A stretch of 64,000 bases of DNA, taken from NCBI GenBank assembly GCA_002786355.1, contig PGCO01000013.1:310001-374000 (forward strand), written 5' to 3'. The notes beneath the pieces are model-generated. The model was not told the DNA's origin. It saw nothing but the letters and a program-made list of their open reading frames with translations, and made no database searches. Positions 1 to 8,707 of the stretch are shown piece by piece. The stretch comes from Sediminibacterium sp. FEMGT703S. GTDB taxonomy: Bacteria > Bacteroidota > Bacteroidia > Chitinophagales > Chitinophagaceae. The stretch's first letter is position 1; every line of letters begins with the position of its first letter. Both the position numbers and the translations under genes were made by a program.

Positions 1-1
1 G

Positions 2-448
2 GTTGGTCGATTCAGCTGGTCTCCTTCCACCGGATTAAACAACGCAGCCATTGCCAATCCAATTGCAACATTGCCTACAGGAATAGACTCTATTACTTAT
101 ACTGTTAGACTTACAGGTGAAGGCGGTTGCTTTGCCGAAGACCAAATGACCATCCGTGTATTTGCTGATGGTCCACAGATTTTTGTGCCTTCGGGTTTTA
201 CACCCAATGGGGATGGCAAAAATGAAATTTTAAGACCTGTAACAGTAGGTATTACTCGAATCAATTATTTCACCATCTTCAACAGATGGGGTCAACGAAT
301 TTTCACTACTGCAGAATTAAACAAAGGTTGGGATGGCACTTTTAATGGTGAACCACAGCCTGCTGGAACCTATGTTTTTCAAGTAGAAGGAACCGACTAT
401 TTAGGAAAGCGTATTTATAAAAAAGGTACCGCTGTACTTATCAGATAG
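2..448 (+). CDS. T9SS type B sorting / gliding-motility C-terminal domain protein, partial (5' end outside window)
   Basis: This is the last 148 residues of a larger secreted protein; the reading frame is open from base 2, so the start lies outside the window. The first ~45 residues resemble the end of a PKD/Ig-like module, with WSPSTGL and ITYTVRLTGEGGC. From about residue 58 comes a CHU_C domain: FVPSGFTPNGDG, then FNRWGQRIF, then GWDGTFNGEPQPAGTYVF. In this family that domain is the C-terminal signal for type IX secretion and surface anchoring. The function of the missing N-terminal part cannot be told. An internal TTG at 71 is not a believable start. Confidence 0.88.
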   Translation, partial: VGRFSWSPSTGLNNAAIANPIATLPTGIDSITYTVRLTGEGGCFAEDQMTIRVFADGPQIFVPSGFTPNGDGKNEILRPVTVGITRINYFTIFNRWGQRIFTTAELNKGWDGTFNGEPQPAGTYVFQVEGTDYLGKRIYKKGTAVLIR

Positions 449-450
449 TT

Positions 451-458
451 TAATTTTG
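451..458 (+). promoter_or_regulatory. Candidate -7 box TAATTTTG before the SDR gene
   Basis: TAATTTTG matches the Bacteroidota -7 consensus TAnnTTTG. It ends only 5 nt before the ATG at 464, so transcription would begin at or next to the start codon. No TTTG is seen about 19 nt upstream, so the match is supported by one element only. Confidence 0.35.
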
Positions 459-463
459 CTTTT

Positions 464-1219
464 ATGACAAAAACCATTTTAATCACTGGCGCTACTGCTG
501 GTTTTGGAAAAGCTACTGCTGAACATTTTGCAGCTGCTAATTGGAACTGTATTATAACAGGAAGACGAGAAGACCGTTTAGCTGAATTAGCACTTTATTT
601 AGAGAACACTTATGGCATTCAAGTGCATAGTCTTTGCTTTGATGTACAAAATAGAACTGCTGTTTTTGACGCCATCAATAGCTTACCAGAAGCATGGCAA
701 TCGATTGATGTTTTATTAAACAATGCTGGATTGGCTTTAGGAAGAGACTCTTTTGAGTTGGCTAATTTAGATGATTGGGATACCATGATTGATACCAATC
801 TAAAGGGATTAATGTATGTTTCTAAAGCTGTTTTACCACTCATGATTGCTCGCAAGAAAGGTCATATCATCAATATCGGCTCTACTGCTGGCAAAGAAGT
901 ATACAAAGACGGCAATGGATATTGTGCTTCTAAACATGCTGTTGATGCCATTAGCAAAGCCATGCGTATCGATTTATTGCCCCATCAAATTAAGGTTACT
1001 GCCATTCATCCAGGTGCAGCAGAAACTGAATTTTCTGTTGTAAGATTTAAGGGCGACGAACAAAAAGCCAGTGCAGTGTATGATGGTTATAAAGCATTAG
1101 AAGCAAAAGACATTGCAGAAATTGTGTATTATGTTTCTACTTTACCAACACATGTTTGTATTAACGACCTAGTTGTTACCTGTTTGTCTCAAGCTAATTC
1201 CTTTTACTTACATAAATAA
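464..1219 (+). CDS. Short-chain dehydrogenase/reductase (SDR), YdfG-like
   Basis: 251-residue NAD(P)-dependent oxidoreductase of the classical SDR family. The cofactor motif TGATAGFG spans residues 8-15, NNAG lies near residue 87, the catalytic Ser is in INIGSTAG near 139, and the YCASK catalytic Tyr/Lys pair is near 152-156. The length is normal for the family. The closest type by overall sequence is YdfG (3-hydroxy acid / serine dehydrogenase), but the substrate cannot be read from the sequence. It probably shares a transcript with the nitronate monooxygenase gene that starts 5 nt after its stop. Confidence 0.88.
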   Translation: MTKTILITGATAGFGKATAEHFAAANWNCIITGRREDRLAELALYLENTYGIQVHSLCFDVQNRTAVFDAINSLPEAWQSIDVLLNNAGLALGRDSFELANLDDWDTMIDTNLKGLMYVSKAVLPLMIARKKGHIINIGSTAGKEVYKDGNGYCASKHAVDAISKAMRIDLLPHQIKVTAIHPGAAETEFSVVRFKGDEQKASAVYDGYKALEAKDIAEIVYYVSTLPTHVCINDLVVTCLSQANSFYLHK

Positions 1220-1224
1220 ATTTT

Positions 1225-2181
1225 ATGCGGCTTACTGGAAACCCATTAAATATTACCCAACTATTTGGCATCAAATACCCGTTAATTCAAGCAGGAATGA
1301 TTTGGGCCAGTGGATGGAAATTAGCCAGTGCGGTAAGTAATGCAGGAGGCTTAGGAATCATTGGTGCTGGCTCTATGTACCCCAATGTTTTAAGAGAACA
1401 TATACAACAATGTAAACAAGCAACCCCGCATCCTTTTGCTGTTAATATCCCATTATTATATCCAGATTTGGAAGCCATTGTGCAAATCATTATTGAAGAA
1501 AAAGTGCCCATTGTTTTTACCAGTGCTGGCAATCCAAAAACCTATACTTCGGTATTTAAACAAAACGGCATTAAAGTAGTACATGTGGTAAGTAGTAGCA
1601 AGTTTGCTTTAAAAGCACAGGAAGCTGGTTGTGATGCAGTTGTAGCCGAAGGGTTTGAAGCGGGTGGCCATAACGGTAGAGAGGAAACCACTACTATGGT
1701 TTTAATTCCTGCGGTAAAAAAACAAATCAAAATTCCATTGATTGCGGCTGGTGGTATAGCAACAGGACAACAAATGTATGCTGCCATTGCTTTGGGTGCA
1801 GATGCTGTTCAAGTGGGAAGTCGTTTTGTTTGTTCGCCTGAAGCTTCGTCTCATATGCAGTTTAAAGATGCAATTATAAAAGCAGGTGAAGGAGATACTC
1901 AATTGAGCATGAAAAAATTGGTTCCTGTTCGTTTATTAAAAAATGATTTTTTTCATCAAGTTGCTGCTGCAGAACAAAGAGGTGCTGATGAAGCTGAACT
2001 CACTCATTTATTGGGAAGAGCGCGTGCAAAAAAAGGCATGTTCGAGGGAGACCTTTCAGAAGGGGAACTAGAAATAGGTCAGGTAGCGGCTTTAATCCAT
2101 GAAATAAAACCTGCGGCGGCTATTGTTGAAGAAATGATTGCTGAATTTAATGCCTGTATTGGTAGCATTAAATCGCTCTAA
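1225..2181 (+). CDS. Nitronate monooxygenase (NMO / 2-nitropropane dioxygenase family)
   Basis: 318-residue FMN-dependent TIM-barrel enzyme that oxidises alkyl nitronates such as propionate-3-nitronate to aldehydes or oxo acids plus nitrite or nitrate. Family marks are QAGMIW near the N-terminus, GGLGIIGAGS, the AEGFEAGGHNG segment carrying the conserved His, IPLIAAGGIATG and GADAVQVGSRF for phosphate binding. Length is normal. Its stop overlaps the stop of the convergent nucleotidyltransferase gene by 3-4 bp. Related FabK-type enoyl reductases share the fold, but AGGHNG and the overall length fit NMO better. Confidence 0.88.
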   Translation: MRLTGNPLNITQLFGIKYPLIQAGMIWASGWKLASAVSNAGGLGIIGAGSMYPNVLREHIQQCKQATPHPFAVNIPLLYPDLEAIVQIIIEEKVPIVFTSAGNPKTYTSVFKQNGIKVVHVVSSSKFALKAQEAGCDAVVAEGFEAGGHNGREETTTMVLIPAVKKQIKIPLIAAGGIATGQQMYAAIALGADAVQVGSRFVCSPEASSHMQFKDAIIKAGEGDTQLSMKKLVPVRLLKNDFFHQVAAAEQRGADEAELTHLLGRARAKKGMFEGDLSEGELEIGQVAALIHEIKPAAAIVEEMIAEFNACIGSIKSL

Positions 2182-3170
2182 CCAAAGTCGATTTCAGTAT
2201 TATCTCCAATATTTAAACTTCTACTAAGTCCCTTTACAGAAGCATCGCTACCGATTAAGGAATTATCGAGTACTACTTCAAATAAGTTAGTGAAAGAGCC
2301 AATAATACTATCGCGTACAATGGAATGCTTTACAGAAGTATTGGCTCCAATAGCCACATGAGGTCCAATAATCGAATGGGAGATTTCACATCCAGGCGCA
2401 ATACTCACAGGTGGTATAATAATCGTGTCTTTATATGGATGGTCCTTCCCGATATTGCCTCCAAATTTTTTCAATAAAGTAGCATTGCTTTCTAATAAAC
2501 TTTCTTTCTTACCACAATCAAACCAACTCTTTACTTTGAATGATTGAAACTTAGCTCCTCTTTTAATCATACAATCTAGCGCATCGGTCAAGTTGTATTC
2601 GCCTTGCGTTTTAATGTCTTGCATGAACAAATGATGGAGGCATTCAAATAGAAAATGGGTCTCTCTAATTTTATATAAACCAACCAACGCCATATTGCTT
2701 TTTGGTATGGAAGGCTTCTCTACTACTTGTTCAATAAATCCGTCTTCTCCAATTGTTGCAACACCAAAATTTCGTGGATCATCCACTTTTTTTACGCCCA
2801 ACATACTGAAGGGACTGTCTACTACTTCCTTTACATCATACTCACAAATGGTATCCCCTAAAACAACAAAAACCTCATCGGTTCCAACAATTGCCTTGGT
2901 TAATTCTATGGCATGCCCTGTTCCTTGTCTTTCATTTTGGAAAACAAAATGAGTGGTTAAATCTGGGTAGGTTTGCTTTACATAGTCCTGTATTTTTTCC
3001 CCTAAATAACCTACAATAAAAATGAATTCAGTAATCCCCGCTTCTCTTAACTGATCTACAATAAAACTCAATATCGTTTTACCTGCAATAGGAATTAATG
3101 CTTTGGGTTGTGTATAAGTATGCGGTCTTAGCTTTGTTCCAGCACCCGCAACAGGTATAATCGCTTTCAT
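2178..3170 (-). CDS. Sugar-1-phosphate nucleotidyltransferase with left-handed beta-helix tail
   Basis: About 330 residues. It should join a sugar-1-phosphate to a nucleotide (glucose-1-phosphate thymidylyl- or uridylyltransferase type), supplying activated sugar for surface polysaccharide. The N-terminus MKAIIPVAGAGTKLRP is the pyrophosphorylase signature, with Lys where most have Arg. TQPKALIPIAGKTI and a GDTICE segment follow in the catalytic domain. The last ~85 residues have hexapeptide-repeat character (ISHSIIGPHVAIGANTSV). The Met at 3170 is preferred because the family motif begins there; the open frame reaches 3218 but adds 16 residues with no family match. Substrate not determinable. 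Confidence 0.85.
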   Translation of the reverse strand: MKAIIPVAGAGTKLRPHTYTQPKALIPIAGKTILSFIVDQLREAGITEFIFIVGYLGEKIQDYVKQTYPDLTTHFVFQNERQGTGHAIELTKAIVGTDEVFVVLGDTICEYDVKEVVDSPFSMLGVKKVDDPRNFGVATIGEDGFIEQVVEKPSIPKSNMALVGLYKIRETHFLFECLHHLFMQDIKTQGEYNLTDALDCMIKRGAKFQSFKVKSWFDCGKKESLLESNATLLKKFGGNIGKDHPYKDTIIIPPVSIAPGCEISHSIIGPHVAIGANTSVKHSIVRDSIIGSFTNLFEVVLDNSLIGSDASVKGLSRSLNIGDNTEIDFG

Positions 3171-3253
3171 TGGGAGGTCTTTAATGTTTAAACATTTCAA
3201 CCTAATTAAAGGCAGCAATGCTCAAATGGGGCTGTAAAATAGTAAATAACGCG

Positions 3254-3261
3254 TAAATTTG
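3254..3261 (+). promoter_or_regulatory. Candidate -7 box TAAATTTG before glyA
   Basis: TAAATTTG fits TAnnTTTG and lies 15 nt upstream of the preferred ATG at 3277, giving a leader of about 10 nt. No convincing -33 element is visible. The box overlaps an in-frame TTG (3259) that would otherwise extend the protein by six residues, which argues against that earlier start. Confidence 0.4.
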
Positions 3262-3276
3262 ACAAAAATACACTTC

Positions 3277-4557
3277 ATGCAGAGAGATACGTTGGTTTTT
3301 GACCTAATTAGAAAAGAATTAGAAAGACAAAGACATGGAATTGAGCTGATTGCCTCAGAAAACTTTACCAGTCTTCAGGTAATGCAAGCAATGGGTAATG
3401 TGATGACTAATAAATATGCCGAAGGTTACCCAGGCAGAAGGTATTATGCTGGTTGTGAAATTGTTGACCAAACCGAACAATTAGCGATTGACCGTTTAAA
3501 GGAAATTTTTGGAGTAGAATATGCCAATGTACAACCACATAGTGGTGCGCAGGCAAATGCTGCAGTAGCATTAGCTGTATTGCAGCCCGGTGATATTACC
3601 CTTGGCTTAGACCTTAGTATGGGTGGGCATTTAACACATGGTAGTGCCGTAAACTATTCAGGTAAATTATACCAACCTCATTTTTATGGTGTTACTAAAG
3701 AAGAGGGATTAATTGACTATGAAATGCTTGAATCAAAAGCACGCTCTTTAAAACCTAAATTAATTTATTGTGGGGCCAGTGCATATAGTCGTGATTGGGA
3801 TTACGCTAGAATTAGAAAAGTGGCCGACGAAGTTGGCGCATTGGTTTTGGCAGATATTGCACATCCTGCAGGATTAATTGCTAAAAAATTGTTGAATGCT
3901 CCTTTTGAACATTGTCATTTTGTTACTTCTACTACGCATAAAACCTTGCGTGGACCTAGAGGCGGTATCATTATGATGAATAAAGATTTTGAAAATCCAT
4001 GGGGGTTGAAAGACGTAAAAGGCAATATTCGAATGATGAGTAACTTATTGGATATGGCGGTATTTCCTGGTATTCAAGGAGGCCCACTACAACACGTGAT
4101 TGCTGCTAAAGCAGTTGCTTTTGGTGAAATCTTGACCGATGAGTTTTTAGTATACCAACAACAGGTTCAAAAAAATGCCCAAGCTATGGCAAAGGCATTT
4201 GTAGACAAAGGATATCATATCATTAGTGGCGGCACCGATAACCATTTAATGTTGATTGATTTAAGAAATAAAAATATTAGTGGTAAAAAAGCAGAGCAAG
4301 CATTGGTTCAAGCAGATATCACTGCCAATAAAAACATGGTTCCTTACGATGACAAATCTGCTTTTGTAACTTCTGGTATTCGCTTTGGTGTTCCTGCTAT
4401 TACAACCCGTGGAATGAATGAGTCTCATATGCCATTTGTGGTAGATTCAATTGATCGTGTTTTAATGAATGCTGAAGACGCCCAAATCATTGCCGGAGTT
4501 CGTAAACAAGTAAACGAGTTCATGGAACAATTCATCCTTTACCCAGAAATGGGCTAA
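3277..4557 (+). CDS. glyA: Serine hydroxymethyltransferase
   Basis: 426 residues from the ATG at 3277, where the Bacteroidota-type N-terminus [11 protein letters not shown] begins. This cytosolic PLP enzyme interconverts serine plus tetrahydrofolate with glycine plus 5,10-methylene-tetrahydrofolate, the main one-carbon source. Visible marks are [21 protein letters not shown]-type motif ([11 protein letters not shown]), QPHSGAQAN, and the PLP lysine in [13 protein letters not shown] (Lys222). GIQGGP follows near residue 270. Length is normal for bacteria. A DUF4293 gene starts 16 nt after the stop and probably shares its transcript. Confidence 0.96.
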   Translation: MQRDTLVFDLIRKELERQRHGIELIASENFTSLQVMQAMGNVMTNKYAEGYPGRRYYAGCEIVDQTEQLAIDRLKEIFGVEYANVQPHSGAQANAAVALAVLQPGDITLGLDLSMGGHLTHGSAVNYSGKLYQPHFYGVTKEEGLIDYEMLESKARSLKPKLIYCGASAYSRDWDYARIRKVADEVGALVLADIAHPAGLIAKKLLNAPFEHCHFVTSTTHKTLRGPRGGIIMMNKDFENPWGLKDVKGNIRMMSNLLDMAVFPGIQGGPLQHVIAAKAVAFGEILTDEFLVYQQQVQKNAQAMAKAFVDKGYHIISGGTDNHLMLIDLRNKNISGKKAEQALVQADITANKNMVPYDDKSAFVTSGIRFGVPAITTRGMNESHMPFVVDSIDRVLMNAEDAQIIAGVRKQVNEFMEQFILYPEMG

Positions 4558-4573
4558 ACCAATTTGATCATTT

Positions 4574-4996
4574 ATGTTACAAAGAATACAAAGTATTTGG
4601 TTATTACTTGCTGCATCAATGGGTGCACTAAGTTTACAATTTTCCTTTTTTAGTGGTAATAAGCTTAACGCAGAAACCAACGTTAAAGAATGGATTGAAT
4701 ATACTGCAGCTCAAGGCAGCTTGAATGCAATTTTAACCATTGCGATATGTGTTGCAACCCTGGTATGCATTTTTATGTATAAAGACAGAAAAAGACAACT
4801 GCTGATTAATCTGATTATATTGGCAGTTTCGCTATTGAATATTTTTTTATACTTCAATGCCAGCAAATCTTTTACAGAATCCAATACAGACCTTACCGCA
4901 TTAATCAGTTTATCTATTCCTGTATGCTTAGTATTAGCAGCGATTGGGATTTATAAAGATGAGCAATTGGTAAAGAATGCAGACAGACTCAGATAA
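4574..4996 (+). CDS. DUF4293 membrane protein
   Basis: 140 residues that fit the Bacteroidota-specific DUF4293 family, starting MLQRIQSIWLLLAA. Four hydrophobic segments are seen at roughly residues 8-26, 50-68, 76-95 and 110-128, with short charged loops such as KDRKRQ. The function of the family is unknown. It follows glyA by 16 nt. I see no catalytic or metal-binding motif. Confidence 0.78.
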   Translation: MLQRIQSIWLLLAASMGALSLQFSFFSGNKLNAETNVKEWIEYTAAQGSLNAILTIAICVATLVCIFMYKDRKRQLLINLIILAVSLLNIFLYFNASKSFTESNTDLTALISLSIPVCLVLAAIGIYKDEQLVKNADRLR

Positions 4997-5007
4997 TTCT
5001 TATTGAT

Positions 5008-7845
5008 TTAGATATACGGTGCAGTAATGCTTTTTTTATTCTTTTTAAGATCAGCCGGTAGTCCTGCGTAAACCAGTTCACCGCCTGCATTGCCTGCTTC
5101 AGGACCTAATTCAATTAACCAATCGGCAGACTTGAGTACATCGGTATTATGCTCTATCACAATGAGTGAATGCCCTTGTTCAATTAATGCATTAAATGAA
5201 TTGAGTAATTTCTGAATATCATGGAAATGCAATCCGGTAGTTGGTTCATCAAAAATAAAGAGTACATGTCCTATCCCTTTACCTTTACCCAAGAAGCTGG
5301 CTAATTTAACCCTTTGTGCTTCACCTCCACTTAGGGTATTACTGCTCTGACCTAATTTAATATACCCCAACCCAACATCTTGCAAGGTTTTGATGGCTTT
5401 TTGAATTTGTTTTTCTTCTTTAAAAAATTCGAATGCATCATCTACACTCATTTCTAAAATATCATGAATGGATGCATGATTGTATTTTACTTCTAATACT
5501 TCTTCTTTAAACCTTTTACCACCACAGGATTCACAAGTCAAATGCACATCGGCTAAAAATTGCATTTCTACAACAGTTTCTCCTTCTCCCTTACAAGTAT
5601 CACATCTACCACCATCTACATTAAAAGAAAAATGTTTGGGTTGAAATCCGCGCATTTTAGCCAAGCCTTGTTTAGAAAACAAATCTCTGATGGCATCATA
5701 GGCTTTTATATATGTTACTGGATTGCTTCTAGAAGATTTACCAATGGGTTGTTGGTCAATCATTTCAACCTGTGCAATTGATTCAATATCCCCAGTAATT
5801 GCTTTATGCAAGCCAACTTTTTCAGCCGCTTCCCCTTTTATTTTTTGTAGCCCAGGATAAAGAATCTGCTTTATCAAAGTGGTTTTTCCGCTTCCACTTA
5901 CACCTGCCACAACACAAAAACAATGCAAAGGAAAATCTACCGTAATATCTTTTAAATTATGCTGCCTGGCACCTTCTACCCTAATATAGCTATTCCACTT
6001 TCTTGTTTTGGCAGGTGCTTCAATTTTCAACTCGCCAGTTAAATATTTACCAGTAAGGCTTTTCTTGTCTTTTACTAATTGAGCATAGTTTCCTGATGCC
6101 ACCACTTCTCCGCCTAAATGCGATGCCAGTGGCCCCATATCAATAATATGATCTGCTTCTCGCATCATCATTTCGTCGTGCTCTACTACTACTACCGTAT
6201 TGCCTAAATCTCTTAATGATTTTAAAACTCCAATTAATCGTTGGGTATCCCGAGAATGCAAACCAATAGAAGGCTCATCTAAAATATACAAGGAGTTGGT
6301 TAAATTACTTCCTAAATTTCTAGTTAATTGAATCCGTTGGCTTTCGCCACCGCTAAGTGTATTGGCTAATCTTTCAAGCGTTAAATAACCTAATCCAACA
6401 TCTAATAAGGTTTTAATTCGTTGATGTATCTCTAGTAATATCCTCTTCCCAATGGCTTGTTCCTGTTCGGACCATTGGATTGAATCAAACCAATCTTTTA
6501 GATGGCTTACTTGCATATTACAGAGTTCTCCAATATGCTTCCCATGTATTTTAACATAGAGTGCTTCGTTTCTTAATCGATATCCATCACATGCATTACA
6601 ACTGGTTCTGCCTCTGTACCTACTTAATAAAACACGGTATTGTACTTTATATAAATTTTGCTCTACTTCTTTAAAAAAATCATCAATACCCAATGCAGTT
6701 CCAACACCTGTCCATAATTGTTGGTACTGTTCTCTGGTTAAATCCATGATGGGTTTATGAATGGGGAAACCCGACTTACTAGCGCCTTTGATGAATTGAT
6801 CTTTCCACCAACTCAATTTATCTCCTTTCCATGGAGCGACAGCATTTTCATATAAGGACAGTCGTTTATCGGGAATGACCAAGTCTTTATCAATTCCTAA
6901 AACTTGCCCAAAGCCTTCACATACAGTACAGGCACCATAAGGATTATTAAATGAAAATAAATTGGGTGAGGGTTCTTCAAACTGCATCCCATCTGCTTCA
7001 AACTTATTACTGTAATGAAGCAATTGATTGCTGTTCACTTCAATAAACATTTCGCCATGTCCTTCAAAAAAAGCAGTGCCAATAGAATCGGCTAATCGGT
7101 GCAGGTCTTCTTCTTCAAATTCTTTTACTACCATTCGATCAATCAATACATAGTAGTTTGATTGATTGATTTTCCAATGTTTTGTCAATGCTGTATCAGT
7201 CATTGCTAAAATATCTTCAATCCTTTCTGGCATGCCTGCTTCTCCCTGCTTCATCAAAAACATTCTTGAAAATCCTTTCTGCATGAGAATGCTTAACTCT
7301 TCTCTAATGGCTCGATGTTCATGTTGTTTAAAAGCCACCAACAATACCATTTTGGTTCCTGCTGGTAAAGCAGCAATTGCATTCATTACATCTGCTACTT
7401 CATCTTTCTTTACTTCTTTGCCACTGATTGGTGAAATCGTTTTACCCACTCGTGCAAACAATAACCTCAAGTAATCGTAAATCTCTGTCATACTACCCAC
7501 CGTACTGCGGGGTGTTCGAGTAATCACTTTTTGTTCAATGGCAATAGCAGGACATAACCCTTTAATATAATCAACATCTGGCTTAACCATTCTAGACATA
7601 AACTGACGAGCATAGGCACTTAGGCTTTCTGCATAACGTCGCTGGCCTTCTGCAAATAAAGTATCAATGGTTAAGGAGGATTTTCCACTACCAGATACAC
7701 CTGTTACTACAATTAATTTATTTCGAGGAAATGAAACAGTTACATTTTTTAAATTATGCGTTCTTGCGCCACATACTAATATATCGTCGGCTGCGCTGGC
7801 AGCTTTGTCAGATGGTGCTTTTGCAGACTTTTTACTCGTTGCCAT
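5008..7845 (-). CDS. uvrA: Excinuclease ABC subunit A (UvrA)
   Basis: About 945 residues. It is the damage-recognition ATPase of nucleotide excision repair, working with UvrB and UvrC. Two ABC ATPase modules are seen. The first has GVSGSGKSS near residue 50, LSGGESQRIQL and ILDEPSIGLHSRD. The second has GVSGSGKTT near 650, LSGGEAQRVKL and IFDEPTTGLH. Cysteine pairs of the zinc modules are CTVC / CNAC in the first half and CDTC / CESC in the second. The conserved TPRSTVGSMTEIYDY segment is present. MATSKKS (7845) is chosen as start; an ATG three codons earlier is also possible. Length matches the standard UvrA class. Confidence 0.96.
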   Translation of the reverse strand: MATSKKSAKAPSDKAASAADDILVCGARTHNLKNVTVSFPRNKLIVVTGVSGSGKSSLTIDTLFAEGQRRYAESLSAYARQFMSRMVKPDVDYIKGLCPAIAIEQKVITRTPRSTVGSMTEIYDYLRLLFARVGKTISPISGKEVKKDEVADVMNAIAALPAGTKMVLLVAFKQHEHRAIREELSILMQKGFSRMFLMKQGEAGMPERIEDILAMTDTALTKHWKINQSNYYVLIDRMVVKEFEEEDLHRLADSIGTAFFEGHGEMFIEVNSNQLLHYSNKFEADGMQFEEPSPNLFSFNNPYGACTVCEGFGQVLGIDKDLVIPDKRLSLYENAVAPWKGDKLSWWKDQFIKGASKSGFPIHKPIMDLTREQYQQLWTGVGTALGIDDFFKEVEQNLYKVQYRVLLSRYRGRTSCNACDGYRLRNEALYVKIHGKHIGELCNMQVSHLKDWFDSIQWSEQEQAIGKRILLEIHQRIKTLLDVGLGYLTLERLANTLSGGESQRIQLTRNLGSNLTNSLYILDEPSIGLHSRDTQRLIGVLKSLRDLGNTVVVVEHDEMMMREADHIIDMGPLASHLGGEVVASGNYAQLVKDKKSLTGKYLTGELKIEAPAKTRKWNSYIRVEGARQHNLKDITVDFPLHCFCVVAGVSGSGKTTLIKQILYPGLQKIKGEAAEKVGLHKAITGDIESIAQVEMIDQQPIGKSSRSNPVTYIKAYDAIRDLFSKQGLAKMRGFQPKHFSFNVDGGRCDTCKGEGETVVEMQFLADVHLTCESCGGKRFKEEVLEVKYNHASIHDILEMSVDDAFEFFKEEKQIQKAIKTLQDVGLGYIKLGQSSNTLSGGEAQRVKLASFLGKGKGIGHVLFIFDEPTTGLHFHDIQKLLNSFNALIEQGHSLIVIEHNTDVLKSADWLIELGPEAGNAGGELVYAGLPADLKKNKKSITAPYI

Positions 7846-7854
7846 AAGGTTCAC

Positions 7855-8059
7855 AAATTAAACAGATTATTACAGCTTTGGTTGAGTAAAGCTGAAATAA
7901 CCTGCAAAAAATCAGCGAGTTAGAATGTGAATAACCCCAAGCTGTTCCATTTTGATTTCCACAACCCATTTATGTGTGCAAAAGAATTCTATTTTGTTCA
8001 AGATTTAAAAAATCGCTATCCAATATCCTGATTTTAATCCTGACTCAAAAACCTAAACT
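7855..8059. other. 205-bp divergent gap between uvrA and the ECF sigma gene
   Basis: This gap should hold both promoters. On the uvrA side TTAATTTG, near 7855-7865 on the minus strand, differs from TAnnTTTG at one base. No clear LexA-type palindrome, tRNA or hairpin was recognised. Nothing convincing was found on the sigma-factor side. Confidence 0.3.
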
Positions 8060-8641
8060 ATGAGAACATTAGACCATGCGTCTGATACAGAACTGATAAG
8101 GGCATTTCAAGATGGCGACACAGATGCGTTTGAAACACTTATCTACCGTTACAAAGACAAAATCTTTTCGTCTATTTTATTTTTCGTAAAAGACACGTAT
8201 TTAGCCGAAGATCTTTTTCAAGATGTGTTTATTAAAATCATTGACACATTAAAAAATAAGCGCTACACAGAAGAAGGCAAGTTTTTACCCTGGGCACTAA
8301 GGATTGCGCACAATCTTTGTGTTGACTACTTCAGAAAAGTAAAGCGTACTCCTGCTATTAAAACCAGCGACAACAAAGACATTTTTGATGTACTGCAAAT
8401 TTCAGAAGAAGGTCCTGATGGAAAAATCATGCAAGGCCAAAGTCATGATCGCGTAAGAAAGATGTTAGATCTTTTACCTGAAGAGCAAAGAGAAATCATT
8501 GTACTAAGGCACTATGCCAATATGAGCTTTAAAGAAATTGCTGAAATTACCAATTGCAGTATCAATACTGCTTTAGGTAGAATGCGTTACGGCTTAATCA
8601 ATCTCAGAAAAATGATGATTGAAAAACAAATTGCTTTGTAA
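8060..8641 (+). CDS. RNA polymerase ECF-type sigma factor
   Basis: 193 residues, normal for an extracytoplasmic-function sigma-70 factor. Region 2 spans about residues 20-95 (FETLIYRYKDKIFS, then AEDLFQDVFIKI and WALRIAHNLCVDYFR), binding core polymerase and the -10-like element. Region 4 spans about 130-185 (LPEEQREIIVLRHY, then FKEIAEITNCSINTALGRMRYGL, a helix-turn-helix). No anti-sigma gene is adjacent: the next gene is convergent and separated by a terminator. It may therefore be constitutive or controlled at transcription, but that is inference. Confidence 0.93.
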   Translation: MRTLDHASDTELIRAFQDGDTDAFETLIYRYKDKIFSSILFFVKDTYLAEDLFQDVFIKIIDTLKNKRYTEEGKFLPWALRIAHNLCVDYFRKVKRTPAIKTSDNKDIFDVLQISEEGPDGKIMQGQSHDRVRKMLDLLPEEQREIIVLRHYANMSFKEIAEITNCSINTALGRMRYGLINLRKMMIEKQIAL

Positions 8642-8660
8642 TCTTGACAGCTTAATACTA

Positions 8661-8688
8661 AAAAGCCCCGAATTTCTTCGGGGCTTTT
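8661..8688. terminator. Bidirectional rho-independent terminator
   Basis: A perfect 12-bp inverted repeat (AAAAGCCCCGAA / TTCGGGGCTTTT) with a 4-nt loop and T-tracts on both strands. It lies between the convergent sigma-factor and dsbD-like genes and can serve both. Confidence 0.9.
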
Positions 8689-8707
8689 TTATGCATTTTA
8701 TAAACAG

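Noticed and set aside
619-1043. Two small open frames overlapping the SDR gene
   Set aside because: They overlap a gene with full family motifs and have no recognisable protein character.
3171-3218. Upstream 16-residue extension of the nucleotidyltransferase
   Set aside because: The family motif starts right at the Met at 3170, and the extension has no family resemblance.
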